Notes: generated from the letters alone by a model not told the origin. A stretch of DNA of 64,000 nucleotides from an uncultured Calothrix sp. (GCA_937973965.1 CALJJQ010000006.1:37489-101488); one strand, 5' to 3'. Counted from the first letter of the stretch, positions 44,905 to 55,277 are shown. Program-made: numbers and translations.

Positions 44905-45777
44905 TTAGCGTAGACGCATAACACGGGGTGATGCCACCGTAGTAATAGTACCCAAATCGGATGGAAGTGAAGTATCAATGTACACTCCTGACCAAAACGC
45001 TAAAAGTTCATCAGCCAATCTTAACACTTGTGTCCGATTTCCCAAGCCATCGCCGGATATATTTGCAATTTCGAGATCCCACTCAATGGGAATGGCTATC
45101 TCGCTGTTATAAGCACCTGATAAAGCTCCAATTATTGTCGCGACACCACCACAATCAAAATTTTCGTTCAACCGAGTTAGGGTTAAACCAAAATCTTCAC
45201 ATGAGTTCAGCAAACAGTATAGCGCGATCGCTAATTTTGTGTGAGCTGTAAAACGGACTTGATTTAGTTCTCCGATAATGCTGGCTAAACTTTGATTTTT
45301 TGACTGCCAATCACGAATTAACTTTACAACCTCTCTCACCTCACTCCCCGTTTCTACCTGGTCTAGTAAGGTCGGAATCAGTCCTTCGGAGTCGGATTCT
45401 TCCCGTAAAAATGCGGACAAAGTATAGCTAAATATATACAACCAGTCTTTGACAATGGGATCAAGTTGTAATCTAGTTGTGAAATAATCTAAATGCGATC
45501 GCCACTTTTGCCGGTTATCATGGAAAAGGAAACTAATCGGTAAGCTAGCAGCGATCGCAGACTCTAACTCACAACCATGCAACTCTGGTTCTAAAAATTC
45601 CCACAAATTCTCCCAGTTGTGTCCACCGGGTTTGACAATCAACTCACAACAATGCAGCAAAGTCCGTGAGTATCGCCAACAAGTTTCCTGTTCTCTTCGT
45701 CTTGTGAAAGCTTGATGTTCTCCCACCAAAGCTCCCAATAAAAAACCTCGTAATCTTGCTTGCAGTGAATAGCGCAT
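44905..45777 (-). CDS. Degenerate ADP-ribosylglycohydrolase-like protein
   Basis: 290 aa, all helical. The start RYSLQARLRGFLLGALVGE and the later DCGGVATIIGALSGAYNSEIAIPIEW follow the layout of ADP-ribosylglycohydrolases (DraG type), where the corresponding segments carry metal-binding aspartates (GDSLG-like and DTDT-like motifs). Here those acidic residues are largely replaced (GEHQA; CGGVAT). It may therefore bind without hydrolysing, or have another role. ATG start. No nif or dra genes nearby. The fold call is by eye and moderately secure. Confidence 0.68.
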   Translation of the reverse strand: MRYSLQARLRGFLLGALVGEHQAFTRRREQETCWRYSRTLLHCCELIVKPGGHNWENLWEFLEPELHGCELESAIAASLPISFLFHDNRQKWRSHLDYFTTRLQLDPIVKDWLYIFSYTLSAFLREESDSEGLIPTLLDQVETGSEVREVVKLIRDWQSKNQSLASIIGELNQVRFTAHTKLAIALYCLLNSCEDFGLTLTRLNENFDCGGVATIIGALSGAYNSEIAIPIEWDLEIANISGDGLGNRTQVLRLADELLAFWSGVYIDTSLPSDLGTITTVASPRVMRLR

Positions 45778-46081
45778 ATCATCCCCATACTACCATCAAA
45801 TCATCGCCTATCCACTCCCAGCCAAAAATTACACACCTAGCAGCTGATCACCAACCATTATAATATGTAGGCGCAGGCTATTATGAATTATCTTTTCCAG
45901 GGCATTACAAATTGCGTAGATACGTAGCTTGCTTCCCGCGTAGCGAGTATTAATTACGAATTACGTACGCGAAGCGTTACCGCAGACTATTACGTAGCTT
46001 GCTTCCTGCGTAGCGGGTGTTACGTAGACGCGAAACGGCTTGCCGTAGGCTATTACGTACGCGAAGCGTTGCCGCAGGCTA
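45778..46081. other. Spacer largely made of dispersed repeats
   Basis: About 300 bases between the ADP-ribosylglycohydrolase-like gene and aroQ; two thirds is the repeat array at 45862-46090. No separate gene or terminator is visible. Confidence 0.6.
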
Positions 46082-46090
46082 TTACGAATT
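45862..46090. repeat. Array of TACGCGAAGCG/GCCGCAGGCTATTACG units
   Basis: At least five joined units, e.g. TACGCGAAGCGTTACCGCAG, AGCTTGCTTCCTGCGTAGCG, GACGCGAAACGGCTTGCCGT and ACGCGAAGCGTTGCCGCAGG with CTATTACGAATTA between or after them. The right end supplies the stop codon of aroQ. It is the longest cluster of this family in the window. Confidence 0.88.
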
Positions 46091-46534
46091 ATTTTTACGT
46101 AAATAACTAACCAAACCCTGCAATCCCAATAAATAGCTGTCAGCACCAAAACCACTAATTTGTCCCACAGCGACCGGAGCAATGTAGGAATGATGCCGAA
46201 AAGCCTCTCGCTTATACACATTACTCAAATGCACCTCCACTACTGGCAAATTGACCGCCGCGATCGCATCCCGTAATGCTACACTCGTGTGGGTATAGGC
46301 TCCCGGATTAATTAAAATTCCCTGTTGTTGACCCATTGCCCCGTGAATTGCATCCACCAAAACACCCTCATGATTTGACTGCAAACAGGACAAACGAACC
46401 GCCAACTTTTGGGCTTCAGCCTCCAGCAAGCGGTTAATATCATTCAGGGTTTGCACACCATACGTATCAGGTTCTCGCGTCCCCAATAAGTTTAAATTTG
46501 GTCCATGCAGCACCAAAATACTTAGAATATCCAA
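46082..46534 (-). CDS. aroQ: Type II 3-dehydroquinate dehydratase
   Basis: 150 aa. Third step of the shikimate pathway, converting 3-dehydroquinate to 3-dehydroshikimate. Family marks: [20 protein letters not shown] with the catalytic tyrosine, [38 protein letters not shown] and [17 protein letters not shown]. The start is TTG at 46534 with AGGA about eight bases upstream; no ATG is available in frame. The last three residues and the TAA stop lie at the edge of the dispersed-repeat array. It follows a 45-aa ORF on the same strand by about 30 bases. Confidence 0.93.
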   Translation of the reverse strand: MDILSILVLHGPNLNLLGTREPDTYGVQTLNDINRLLEAEAQKLAVRLSCLQSNHEGVLVDAIHGAMGQQQGILINPGAYTHTSVALRDAIAAVNLPVVEVHLSNVYKREAFRHHSYIAPVAVGQISGFGADSYLLGLQGLVSYLRKNNS

Positions 46535-46566
46535 AACAGTATCCTGCGATCCGAGAATTAACCAAC

Positions 46567-46704
46567 CTAGCGACGACGATTCCGGTCATTTACAGGTATG
46601 GGAATCAATTCTGGTTCTGGTTCTGCTTCTGGTCCTAGCAGAGCTTCTATCAGCTTACGCGCTAATTCTTTGAGCTTTTCCAGTACCTTATCAATATAAT
46701 CCAT
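46567..46704 (-). CDS. Small helical protein (45 aa)
   Basis: From ATG 46704 to TAG 46567 a 45-codon frame encodes [20 protein letters not shown], then a Pro/Glu repeat ([15 protein letters not shown]) and a basic end (NDRNRRR). The first 23 residues are a perfect amphipathic helix pattern. AGGAG lies about eleven bases before the ATG. Located just upstream of aroQ on the same strand, probably co-transcribed. I do not know a name; an amphipathic, possibly membrane-associating small protein is inferred. Confidence 0.6.
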   Translation of the reverse strand: MDYIDKVLEKLKELARKLIEALLGPEAEPEPELIPIPVNDRNRRR

Positions 46705-47032
46705 TAAACTGACTGCTCCTGAGATACTATCTAATGTAGTTGCCCTGAACCTACGGAGTAATTAGGGTGACAACCAATATGCTTCTTGAAAGTAACACTT
46801 CCAAAAACTGTCCACATTTAATTGCGGAAAACAGGTTTTTATTTTCCCTTCTCTCTATAGATTATCACATCCTGAGATAGTAGAGCGACATCTGACTCAA
46901 GAAGGGTATTTAGTATCCATTCACATCGATCCTCAGACCGATTAATTTTTTCTATCAAGCAATGGGGAAATAGGGAAAAAAGATAGATATAGATACAGTT
47001 ATCAGTTATTATCAGTTAACTATCAACCATAT
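46705..47032. other. Intergenic region
   Basis: About 330 bases between topA and the small helical ORF. A TATCAGTTATTATCAGTTAAC tandem-like patch lies just after the topA stop. Nothing else recognised. Confidence 0.4.
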
Positions 47033-49678
47033 CTAAGCCTTTTTAGCCACAGTTTTCTTGGTCTTAGTAGTGGATTTAGTTGATTTAGTAGATTTTTCGG
47101 TACTGGTTTTCGATTTACTACCTTTACGTCCCGATTTAGTCGTTGCCTTACTGGCTAGCAATGCCAAAGCCGTTTCCAAGGTAATACTTTCAACGCTTTC
47201 CCCTTCTGGAATACCCACATTGGTTTTACCATGCTTAATATAAGCACCGTAGGGACCATCATAAATATTTACTGGTTGCTCATCATCGGGATGGACACCC
47301 AATTCCCGTAAAGCCGCTTTAGTTTTGCTGCTACCCCGCACTTTTTTCGGTTCCGACAGTAATTCCAAAGCCCGTTCTAAAGTAATCGTTAACACATCAT
47401 CCCCAGCCTTTAGGGAACGATAGTCCTTCCCTTCCTTATGATTGTGAACCACATAGGGACCAAAACGTCCTAAATTAGCTTGAATTTTGGCTCCCGTTTC
47501 CGGATGTACCCCCAAATCACGGGGAAGTGCCAACAAACCAACAGCCATTTCCAGGGTCACCGTTTCACTTGTCACTCCTTTTGGTAGGGAAGCTTGTTTG
47601 GGTTTGGGGTTCTCCTCCGATTTATCGCCATGCTGCACATAGGGACCGTAGGGACCAATTTTCACGTAAATTGGTTCTCCGGTTTCCGGGTGATGACCCA
47701 AACTATCAGGACCCTCGGTTTTTTGCTTGAGGATAATTTGCACCTTTTCTGGGTCTAAATCGGCAGGGGTTAAATCCTTGGGAATAGAAGCTGTCATTAC
47801 CCCTTCTTCCCCTTCCACTTCGACATAAGCCCCATACTTACCAATGCGCACCTTGGCATCAAGGTTTTCCAAATCAATCGTCCGTGCGGCGGTGGCATCA
47901 ATTTTATCTTCCTGTTCCCGTACTAGGGTTTCCAAGCCCTTTTCACCCAGGTAAAATTCTCGTAAATAGGGTAGCCAATTAGCCTCCCCTGCGGCAATAT
48001 CATCCAGGGTTTGTTCCATACTTGACGTAAACCCTGGATTCACGATATCAGGAAAATATTTTTCTAGTAAATGGGTGACAGCAAAGGCCGTAAAGGTCGG
48101 GACTAGGGCATTATTAATTAAATTCGCATAGCCCTTATCAATAATTGTGCCAATAATACTCGCATAGGTACTAGGACGACCAATCCCTTCGCTTTCTAAA
48201 GTTTTGACCAAACTTGCTTCCGTATACCTGGCTGGTGGCTGGGTTTCGTGTTTAACTGCGGTCAAATTTTCACATATGGGCTGGTCATTCACCTGCAAAT
48301 TAGGCAAAATCACCTCCTGGTCTTCCAAAGCGGCTTCTGGGTCGTCCGAACCTTCCACGTAAGCCCTTAAATAGCCAGGAAAATCGATCCTTTTCCCAGA
48401 AGCTCGAAATCCCGCTTCTTCCACCTGTAACTGTACAGTAATTTGGGTTTGTCGCGCATCTGCCATCTGACAAGCCACAGTCCGCTTCCAAATCAAATCA
48501 TACAGTTGTAATTCTCGCCCACTTAATCCTGTTTCCTGGGGTGTACGAAAACTGCTACCAGCAGGACGAATCGCTTCGTGGGCTTCCTGAGCGCCCTTGG
48601 ATTTTGTGGTATACTGCCGTGGTTTGGGACTTAAATATTCTTTACCGTACAACTTTTCAACACATTCCCGCGCGGCTTGAATGGCTTGGTCTGATAAATG
48701 TACCGAGTCAGTACGCATGTAGGTAATATAACCCTGTTCGTAGAGACTTTGGGCAGTACGCATGGTATCCCGCGCCGATAGGCGCAACTTGCGGTTGGCT
48801 TCCTGTTGTAGGGTGGAAGTGGTAAAAGGAGCCGATGGCTTGCGGGTGACGGGACGCTCGTCTAATTCTGTAACATGCCAAACCTGATTTGCTAAACGCT
48901 CTTTCAGTTCATTGGCTTGGGTTTGGTCGAGTAAAACCACATTACGTCCGGCCATAATTTGCCCTGTTGCAGCATCAAAATCGCTACCTGTGGCAACTTT
49001 GGTTCCCCCTAAACTGGTTAAAACCGCCACAAACCCAGCTTGGTTGTGACTTAGTTCGGCCTTTAAATCCCAATAGGAACCTTGACGAAAAGCACGACGT
49101 TGGCGTTCTCGTTGTACCAGAAGCCTAACCGCCACCGACTGTACCCGTCCGGCAGATAGACCGTAGGCAATTTTTTTCCACAATAGGGGTGAAAGGGTAT
49201 AACCAACCAACCGATCGAGAATGCGCCGAGTTTCTTGGGCGCGTACTAGCTTATCATCGATTTCGCGGCAGTTTTGCAGGGCCGCTTGGATGGCTTCTTT
49301 GGTAATTTCATGAAATACCATACGCTTAGTTGGCACTTTGGGTTTGAGCAACTGATACAAGTGCCAGCTAATACTTTCCCCTTCTCGGTCTTCGTCCGTT
49401 GCCAGAATCAGTTCCGAAGCGTCTTTGAGCGCGTCTTTTAACTGGGCGACAATTTTTTTCTTATCCTTGGGGACAATATACAACGGTTCAAAGTCCGCAT
49501 CGACATTGACCCCAAGTTGTGCCCACTTTTCCCCCTTAACGGCTGCGGGAATATCGCTAGCTGTCTGGGGAAGGTCACGGACATGACCCATTGATGCTTC
49601 TACCCGATATTCCTTTGGCAGGTAGTTGCGAATTGTTCGGGCTTTGGTGGGAGATTCGACAATGACAAGAGTTGACAT
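47033..49678 (-). CDS. topA: DNA topoisomerase I
   Basis: 881 aa from ATG 49678 ([20 protein letters not shown]); an in-frame GTG ten codons upstream is less likely. It relaxes negative supercoils by cutting one strand. The Toprim domain has E8 in VESPTKA and the ATDEDREGE acidic triad at about 93-101. The nucleophile is Y320 in [10 protein letters not shown]. The C-terminus has no zinc fingers but four Topo_C repeats ([39 protein letters not shown]), followed by a Lys/Ser/Thr-rich tail of about 35 residues that should bind DNA electrostatically. Transcribed alone. Confidence 0.95.
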   Translation of the reverse strand: MSTLVIVESPTKARTIRNYLPKEYRVEASMGHVRDLPQTASDIPAAVKGEKWAQLGVNVDADFEPLYIVPKDKKKIVAQLKDALKDASELILATDEDREGESISWHLYQLLKPKVPTKRMVFHEITKEAIQAALQNCREIDDKLVRAQETRRILDRLVGYTLSPLLWKKIAYGLSAGRVQSVAVRLLVQRERQRRAFRQGSYWDLKAELSHNQAGFVAVLTSLGGTKVATGSDFDAATGQIMAGRNVVLLDQTQANELKERLANQVWHVTELDERPVTRKPSAPFTTSTLQQEANRKLRLSARDTMRTAQSLYEQGYITYMRTDSVHLSDQAIQAARECVEKLYGKEYLSPKPRQYTTKSKGAQEAHEAIRPAGSSFRTPQETGLSGRELQLYDLIWKRTVACQMADARQTQITVQLQVEEAGFRASGKRIDFPGYLRAYVEGSDDPEAALEDQEVILPNLQVNDQPICENLTAVKHETQPPARYTEASLVKTLESEGIGRPSTYASIIGTIIDKGYANLINNALVPTFTAFAVTHLLEKYFPDIVNPGFTSSMEQTLDDIAAGEANWLPYLREFYLGEKGLETLVREQEDKIDATAARTIDLENLDAKVRIGKYGAYVEVEGEEGVMTASIPKDLTPADLDPEKVQIILKQKTEGPDSLGHHPETGEPIYVKIGPYGPYVQHGDKSEENPKPKQASLPKGVTSETVTLEMAVGLLALPRDLGVHPETGAKIQANLGRFGPYVVHNHKEGKDYRSLKAGDDVLTITLERALELLSEPKKVRGSSKTKAALRELGVHPDDEQPVNIYDGPYGAYIKHGKTNVGIPEGESVESITLETALALLASKATTKSGRKGSKSKTSTEKSTKSTKSTTKTKKTVAKKA

Positions 49679-50315
49679 GGAGGTAAAAAAAGAGACCTGC
49701 TTGCGCACTAATAGCTAAATAGTCAAATTGGAACAAAGTATTACTATTTGTCAAGTTGACTAGATATCCAGGTCGGAATCGACCTGGGAAGGCAATAGAA
49801 CTTGCCAACGATTTAGTTCTGCCTCGATGGGTGACTAATTGGGTGTGTGACGAACTTCAGTATCGAGATCGAGCGATCGCTCTCTACTTCATATCTGTCC
49901 AATCTAATATATCCAAACTTGAATATCAGCATTTTGTTTTGATTTATTTTATGTTTGTTTAAGATTTAGTCCCGCATTGCTGACAAAACCCCGATATGTC
50001 ATCAGGACAAGACCAAGGAAGTTAGCTTGATGACTAAACTATTTCCATCTTTAACTTATATTGGGGATAGTTGGCGACTGTTTGCAGCTAAAATCTATTA
50101 AAAGATTCACTTGCCATCCCATATTTCTTAATTACACCTGCCAAAAACAAACCTTAACCTAAATAATTAGGCTGCATCAATAGTTTCGGCTCGAAAAATT
50201 TGTGCTAGCATGGGTTTTAGAGAAGTAGGTTCGGTGAAAATGTTCTTGTTTTTACACCAAAATCAAGCCCAACTCCGGAATTACATCTCTGCATTCGATT
50301 TTTCTGGAGAGTTTC
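49679..50315. other. Intergenic region upstream of rbp
   Basis: About 640 bases between divergent topA and the RNA-binding-protein gene. The 68-codon frame at 49756-49962 starts with TTG and looks accidental. RRM-type rbp genes in cyanobacteria often have long cold-responsive leaders, and the 50160-50315 part could be such a leader (inference). No hairpin was assigned. Confidence 0.4.
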
Positions 50316-50630
50316 ATGTCAATTTACGTAGGTAACCTATCCTACAGCGTTACGCAGGAAGACCTGTCAAAAGTTTTTTCCGAATATGGTGAAGTTACAC
50401 GGGTACAATTACCGACTGACCGGGAAACCGGCCGAGTTAGAGGTTTTGGATTTGTGGAAATGGCATCTGAAGCGGCGGAAGAAGCGGCGATTACAGCCCT
50501 GGATGGGGCTGAATGGATGGGTCGCGTAATGAAAGTAAACAAAGCACGACCAAAGGAGGACAGAGGTAGCCGTTCTGGTGGCGGAGGCTGGTCAAGAGGC
50601 GGCAATTCTGGGTATTCCAGAAACTATTAA
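50316..50630 (+). CDS. RRM-type RNA-binding protein
   Basis: 104 aa. One RNA-recognition motif covers residues 1-80: RNP2 is IYVGNL and RNP1 is RGFGFVEM. A short glycine- and serine-rich tail follows (SRSGGGGWSRGGNSGYSRNY), giving the class of glycine-rich Rbp proteins that in cyanobacteria are often cold-induced. ATG 50316 has GGAGAG about seven bases upstream. Cytoplasmic RNA chaperone or mRNA-localising function is known for relatives; which rbp paralogue this is cannot be decided. Confidence 0.93.
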   Translation: MSIYVGNLSYSVTQEDLSKVFSEYGEVTRVQLPTDRETGRVRGFGFVEMASEAAEEAAITALDGAEWMGRVMKVNKARPKEDRGSRSGGGGWSRGGNSGYSRNY

Positions 50631-51091
50631 ATCATACTTTCAAAAAAGTTGCATTCACGTAGTTTACCAAAGGTATCGTCTTTTCCGATTTCCTATCTGG
50701 AAAATACAGTGATTCGGATATTTTCATCAGACTTGCGTACAAATGTACGTAGGGAAATATTTAAGTAATTCCCGATTTGACAAGTTGAAAAAATATCCCG
50801 TGGTCCTAAGGACGTGGTAACGTGAATCTGCATTAAAGCATTAAAATTATATTTTTGGCAATCGGTTACTTTCTGCGGTGATGGGAACATGTCCAGATGT
50901 AACCTTTTATTTTTGTGTTTCCGCTTGATTTAGTTGGGTGGGAACGAAAATTTCTGGGACATACAGGTATAAATATCTTGTCTGCTAATGACTAGATTCA
51001 CAATTTTTAATGAATCCAACTTAAGAAAAAGACAATAGAATTAACACAGTTAGGGTTATATTTTCAAAAGCTCAACCAAATAGAGTAAAAG
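50631..51091. other. Intergenic region between rbp and ndhB
   Basis: About 460 bases. A palindromic CGTGGTCCTAAGGACGTGG stretch lies near 50800. The ndhB promoter should be in the right half. No gene recognised. Confidence 0.4.
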
Positions 51092-52657
51092 ATGGATTTT
51101 GCGAATCTTGCATCCCAGCTCAATGCTGGAACTATTTTGCCAGAGAGTATTGTAATTCTGACTCTGATGGCGGTATTGATTGTCGATTTAGTTAGTGGTC
51201 GTCGTTCGTCACGCTGGATTGGATACCTAGCGATCGCGGGATTGGTAATTTCTATCGCTACTTTGGTACTACAATGGGATAGTGCTAATCCGGTGGGTTT
51301 CACTGGTTCCTTTAATAGCGATGATTTGAGCATTGTTTTCCGTGGCATTATTGCTTTATCTAGCGCTGTCACCATCCTCATGTCAATTCGCTACGTTGAA
51401 CAAAGTGGTACGGCTTTGGCGGAATTTATTGCCATTTTACTTACCGCTACCCTGGGGGGAATGTTTGTCTCCGCAGCTAGTGAATTAGTGATAATTTTTA
51501 TCTCCTTGGAAGCCTTGAGTATTTCCTCCTACCTGTTAACGGGATATACCAAGCGCGACCCCCGCTCCAATGAAGCAGCGTTAAAATACCTATTGATTGG
51601 AGCTTCCAGTACCGCAGTATTTTTGTATGGAGCCTCCCTCCTATACGGATTATCCGGTGGAGAAACCCAATTAAGTGCGATCGCAACGGGAATTGCCACT
51701 GCAAATGCGGGTCAATCCTTGGGGTTAGTAATTGCCCTCGTGTTTGTGATTGCAGGGGTTGGCTTTAAAATTTCTGCCGCACCCTTCCACCAATGGACTC
51801 CCGATGTGTACGAAGGCGCACCGACACCTGTTATCGCCTTTCTGTCGGTGGGTTCAAAAGCCGCAGGTTTCGCCTTGGCGATTCGTTTGTTAACCACTGT
51901 ATTCCCCTTGGTGCAAGAAGAGTGGAAATTCGTATTTACAGCTTTGGCTGTATTAAGCATGATTTTGGGTAATGTAGTTGCCCTCGCCCAGACTAGCATG
52001 AAACGGATGCTAGCCTACTCCTCAATTGCCCAAGCAGGTTTTGTGATGATTGGCTTAATCGCTGGCACTGAGGCAGGATATGCAAGTATGATTTTTTACT
52101 TGCTTGTCTACCTGTTTATGAACCTGTGTGGTTTTACCTGCGTAATTCTGTTCTCCTTGCGGACAGGTACGGATCAAATTGCCGAATATTCGGGTTTATA
52201 TCAAAAAGACCCATTACTGACATTGGGTTTAAGTATTTCTCTGCTTTCCTTGGGAGGAATTCCCCCCTTGGCTGGATTCTTTGGTAAGATTTACCTATTT
52301 TGGGCTGGTTGGCAAGCAGGATTATACGGATTAGTACTATTGGGCTTGATAACTAGTGTGGTATCAATTTACTACTATATTCGTGTAATTAAGATGATGG
52401 TGGTCAAAGAACCCCAGGAAATGTCAGCAGCCGTGGAAAATTATCCAGTGGTGCGTTGGGATTTACCAGGTTACAGACCCATGCAGGTTGGTTTAATTAC
52501 GACCTTGATTGCCACTTCTTTAGCGGGCATTCTCTCCAATCCCTTGTTTACCTTAGCAAATAACTCCGTCACCCACACTGCGATTTTGCAGACAGCAATT
52601 TTGCATCAGCAAGCAGCAGTTGAAAAAGCGATCGCCGTGAATACGGAAAAATTCTAA
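51092..52657 (+). CDS. ndhB: NAD(P)H-quinone oxidoreductase subunit 2 (NdhB)
   Basis: 521 aa, membrane subunit of the cyanobacterial NDH-1 complex for respiration, cyclic electron flow and CO2 uptake. About fourteen helices with the antiporter-like core: [22 protein letters not shown] with the conserved glutamates, [48 protein letters not shown] and [16 protein letters not shown] with the central lysine region KRMLAYSS. Length matches NdhB. ATG start ([13 protein letters not shown]). Single-gene transcription unit, as usual for ndhB. A GAGACG hairpin follows the stop and may end the transcript. Confidence 0.96.
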   Translation: MDFANLASQLNAGTILPESIVILTLMAVLIVDLVSGRRSSRWIGYLAIAGLVISIATLVLQWDSANPVGFTGSFNSDDLSIVFRGIIALSSAVTILMSIRYVEQSGTALAEFIAILLTATLGGMFVSAASELVIIFISLEALSISSYLLTGYTKRDPRSNEAALKYLLIGASSTAVFLYGASLLYGLSGGETQLSAIATGIATANAGQSLGLVIALVFVIAGVGFKISAAPFHQWTPDVYEGAPTPVIAFLSVGSKAAGFALAIRLLTTVFPLVQEEWKFVFTALAVLSMILGNVVALAQTSMKRMLAYSSIAQAGFVMIGLIAGTEAGYASMIFYLLVYLFMNLCGFTCVILFSLRTGTDQIAEYSGLYQKDPLLTLGLSISLLSLGGIPPLAGFFGKIYLFWAGWQAGLYGLVLLGLITSVVSIYYYIRVIKMMVVKEPQEMSAAVENYPVVRWDLPGYRPMQVGLITTLIATSLAGILSNPLFTLANNSVTHTAILQTAILHQQAAVEKAIAVNTEKF

Positions 52658-52684
52658 GTGATAATTTTGTCATTGTATTTTGAG

Positions 52685-52720
52685 TAGAGACGTGGCTGTT
52701 GGCTGCGTCTCTATTATTTT
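52685..52720 (+). terminator. Hairpin after ndhB, terminator-like
   Basis: TAGAGACG pairs with CGTCTCTA, loop about 12 bases, followed by TTATTTT. It begins 27 bases after the ndhB stop. It belongs to the dispersed CGTCTCTAC hairpin family, so a terminator function is plausible but not certain. Confidence 0.65.
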
Positions 52721-52745
52721 GGATTTTGGATTTTAGATTATGTCC

Positions 52746-52960
52746 CAATACGCTTGGTGTTAAAGATAACTGTAGGTTGGGTTGAGGCTTTGCATAGACT
52801 GTTGATTTTGTGGAAATTTAGCCATAAGTTCACACAGTTTTTGTGATGAGCTCGTCCCGATGCTCCGCCTGGGGACGCATTCCACGAGGGCTATTGCCTC
52901 TACATTCTTCAACCCAACCGACCCAATAATCAGGCTTTTAAGTCTAACTGAACTGTATCG
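52746..52960 (-). mobile_element. MITE copy B (215 bp), with 10-bp target duplication
   Basis: Inverted copy of the element at 24089-24304, about 94 percent identical by eye count, one base shorter. Directly flanked by GATTATGTCC at 52736-52745 and again at 52961-52970, a perfect 10-bp direct repeat differing in sequence from that at copy A. Its terminal repeats have decayed (CAATACGCTT against AACTGTATCG). The left target copy sits in a heptamer repeat run. Confidence 0.93.
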
Positions 52961-53049
52961 GATTATGTCCGCCAAATTACTTACGATAAGTAGGTGTAAT
53001 TAAACACAAAACTGCAACGTAACCGATCATTTGGCTCAAAGCCTTACTC

Positions 53050-53125
53050 CCGTACAGACGCGATATATCGCGTCTCTCCCTACTCCCTGTACAGATGCGA
53101 CATGTCGCATCTCTCCCTATTCCCT
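53050..53125. repeat. Two tandem CGTCTCT-type hairpins
   Basis: ACAGACGCGATATATCGCGT then CTCTCCCTACTCCC, followed by ACAGATGCGACATGTCGCAT and CTCTCCCTATTCCC. Two neighbouring members of the dispersed hairpin family, each followed by the same CTCCCTA-type tail, suggesting duplication as a unit. Confidence 0.8.
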
Positions 53126-53195
53126 AACCTCACGAAAATACTTTTACAGCTAGCGCTTCGCGAACAGCAGACCCTACTTACTCTATTTTCCAGTC

Positions 53196-53759
53196 CTATT
53201 TAGTAGGTAATACCCAACCCAGGCTAATTCCCAAGGAAGCGATCGCCGTCAATACTAACATAGCCTTGGAAAAACTTTGGAAGTATTGACAGAAACGGAT
53301 ACCCGCATTATTGGTACTGAGCATGAGGTTACAGTACCAAATGAGTCTTAAACTCCGTTCCCAATTGTAATTGGTGATTTGGAATAGAAATAAAGTGGCA
53401 ATCGCAAATAGAAATATTAATAAATAACCTAAAGAACCAACATTACTCAAAATATTGAGCAACACCAGAGAAAAAAATAAAATATTAATTGAATAGAAAA
53501 TAATCCCGACTATCGTGAGTCCTGGGGGCTGAAAATTACCAATTACAAAGGCAATTACTATCCAGAATATAATCAGGGAAATATTCAAAAACAAAGGATG
53601 TTCAATTAGTTTATAAACAAGGGAAAGTAAAGGAAAAGTTCCGAAAAAAATTACCAGTGGTATTGGAGCATGTGTCGTTCTGAGTAACCATCCATTCGAG
53701 ATGGAAATAGTCGTAAATATTGCTACCCAAACCCAATCAAGTAATTTGGGATTCTGCAT
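53196..53759 (-). CDS. Polytopic membrane protein of unknown function
   Basis: 187 aa, mostly hydrophobic, about five or six membrane helices (LDWVWVAIFTTISISNGWLL, PLVIFFGTFPLLSLVYKLI, LFLNISLIIFWIVIAFVIG, IVGIIFYSINILFFSLVLLNIL, LGYLLIFLFAIATLFLF and the C-terminal LVLTAIASLGISLGWVL). No charged active-site motif or known family was recognised. ATG start. Downstream of glyA on the same strand but separated by a terminator. Confidence 0.65.
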   Translation of the reverse strand: MQNPKLLDWVWVAIFTTISISNGWLLRTTHAPIPLVIFFGTFPLLSLVYKLIEHPLFLNISLIIFWIVIAFVIGNFQPPGLTIVGIIFYSINILFFSLVLLNILSNVGSLGYLLIFLFAIATLFLFQITNYNWERSLRLIWYCNLMLSTNNAGIRFCQYFQSFSKAMLVLTAIASLGISLGWVLPTK

Positions 53760-53898
53760 AAATTCTTTGTAGTATTCGCGACGATAAATAGTACCTCCTG
53801 CGCAAACTGCGATCGCAACTTCACAAATTTACCAAGAGATGGACAATCATCCGTGATAATTGGAATACAAGTTCCTGGAAAACCAAAAAGATGATTAC

Positions 53899-53929
53899 CA
53901 AAAAACGGTAGGGGAAATTCCTCTACCGT
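53899..53929 (-). terminator. Rho-independent terminator of glyA
   Basis: ACGGTAGGGGAA pairs with TTCCTCTACCGT (one G-T wobble) at 53905-53929. On the minus strand it is followed by TTTTTTGG. It lies about 70 bases after the glyA stop. Confidence 0.88.
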
Positions 53930-53996
53930 TGGTAAGTAATCAACTAATTTAACTAACTGATATGATTACACCTGGGATGACAATAATTACGCATAA

Positions 53997-55277
53997 CTAC
54001 GCCAAAACAGGAACGGGAATTTGTAAATGGGGATAAAGGGGAAAGCGATCGCATAATTCGCTAACCCGACGACGACAGTCCTGGGTTACTTCCTCATTGT
54101 CGGGATTTAACAAGCGGTCGGCTACAATATTGCCAATTTCTGTAAACTCATTAGTTCCCATTCCCCTAGTCGTCATCGCTGGAGAACCTAAACGTAAACC
54201 ACTTGTCACAAACGGGGATTCAGGGTCAAAGGGAACAGTATTCTTGTTCGCGGTAATATTTACCGTACTCATCAACTGGTCAGCTACTTTCCCTGTCATT
54301 CCAATACTACGTAAATCCACGAGCATCAGATGATTGTCAGTGCCACCGGACACAATCTTAAATCCGCGTGTTTGTAACTGGGTAGCCAAGGCACGAGCAT
54401 TATCAATTACTTGCGCACTGTAGGTTTTAAATTCGGGTTTTAATGCTTCACCAAAGGCAACCGCCTTACCCGCAATCACATGCTCCAAGGGTCCGCCTTG
54501 AGTACCGGGGAAAACCGCCTTATCTAGTTTTTTCCCTAATTCGGCATCACCGGTTAAAATCAAACCACCACGGGGTCCACGGAGGGTTTTATGGGTAGTA
54601 GTTGTCACCACATGACAGTGGGGGATGGGGTTTGGGTGTAAACCACTGGCGACCAATCCGGCGATATGGGCAATATCTGCCATCAGATATGCACCCACCT
54701 CATCCGCAATACTACGGAATTTGGCAAAATCAATGATACGCGGATAGGCAGAATAGCCGCAAATAATGAGCTGAGGACGCTCCCTTAGCGCCTGCTCACG
54801 GATTTGTTCATAGTCTAGTTGCTCGGTAGTTTGACTGACACCGTAGTGGGCAACCTGGAACCATTTTCCGGAGACATTGACTGGGGAACCGTGGGTTAAA
54901 TGGCCACCGTGGGATAGATCCATCCCCATAATTTTATCACCGGGGTTGAGCAGGGTGAGGAAAACAGCAAAATTGGCTTGCGCACCGGAATGGGGTTGGA
55001 CATTAGCATGGGCTGCACCAAATAGTTGTTTTGCCCGGTCAATTGCTAATTGTTCCACGCCATCGATGAATTCGCAACCACCATAGTAGCGTTTACCGGG
55101 AAGTCCTTCAGCGTACTTGTTGGTGAGAACCGAACCCTGTGCAGCTAAAACTGCTGCGGAGGTAAAATTCTCGCTGGCAATTAATTCTAAATGGTCTCGT
55201 TGACGTTGTAATTCGTCATTCAGCAACTTCGCGATCGCTGGATCGGAAGTTGTCAAAAAATCATAATTTGTGGTCAC
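53997..55277 (-). CDS. glyA: Serine hydroxymethyltransferase
   Basis: 426 aa, PLP enzyme interconverting serine and glycine with tetrahydrofolate; in cyanobacteria it also serves photorespiratory and one-carbon metabolism. Marks: [59 protein letters not shown], and the PLP lysine K230 in [16 protein letters not shown]. The start is GTG at 55277 ([19 protein letters not shown]) with AAGGA about nine bases upstream. Length normal. A clear terminator follows. Confidence 0.96.
   Translation of the reverse strand: MTTNYDFLTTSDPAIAKLLNDELQRQRDHLELIASENFTSAAVLAAQGSVLTNKYAEGLPGKRYYGGCEFIDGVEQLAIDRAKQLFGAAHANVQPHSGAQANFAVFLTLLNPGDKIMGMDLSHGGHLTHGSPVNVSGKWFQVAHYGVSQTTEQLDYEQIREQALRERPQLIICGYSAYPRIIDFAKFRSIADEVGAYLMADIAHIAGLVASGLHPNPIPHCHVVTTTTHKTLRGPRGGLILTGDAELGKKLDKAVFPGTQGGPLEHVIAGKAVAFGEALKPEFKTYSAQVIDNARALATQLQTRGFKIVSGGTDNHLMLVDLRSIGMTGKVADQLMSTVNITANKNTVPFDPESPFVTSGLRLGSPAMTTRGMGTNEFTEIGNIVADRLLNPDNEEVTQDCRRRVSELCDRFPLYPHLQIPVPVLA

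Larger units (their letters stand above)
52658..53195. other. Intergenic region with MITE copy B and hairpins
   Basis: About 540 bases. In order: the ndhB hairpin, a GGATTTTGGATTTTAG heptamer run, MITE copy B with its 10-bp target duplication (52736-52970), then tandem hairpins ACGCGATATATCGCGT (53057) and ATGCGACATGTCGCAT (53096). No gene. Confidence 0.75.

Noticed and set aside
45862..46090. Repeat array considered as a CRISPR or attachment site
   Set aside because: Units are palindromic, adjoining and irregular, with no unique spacers of constant size; no integrase nearby.
49756..49962. 68-codon ORF upstream of rbp
   Set aside because: TTG start and unusual composition; more likely part of the divergent regulatory region.
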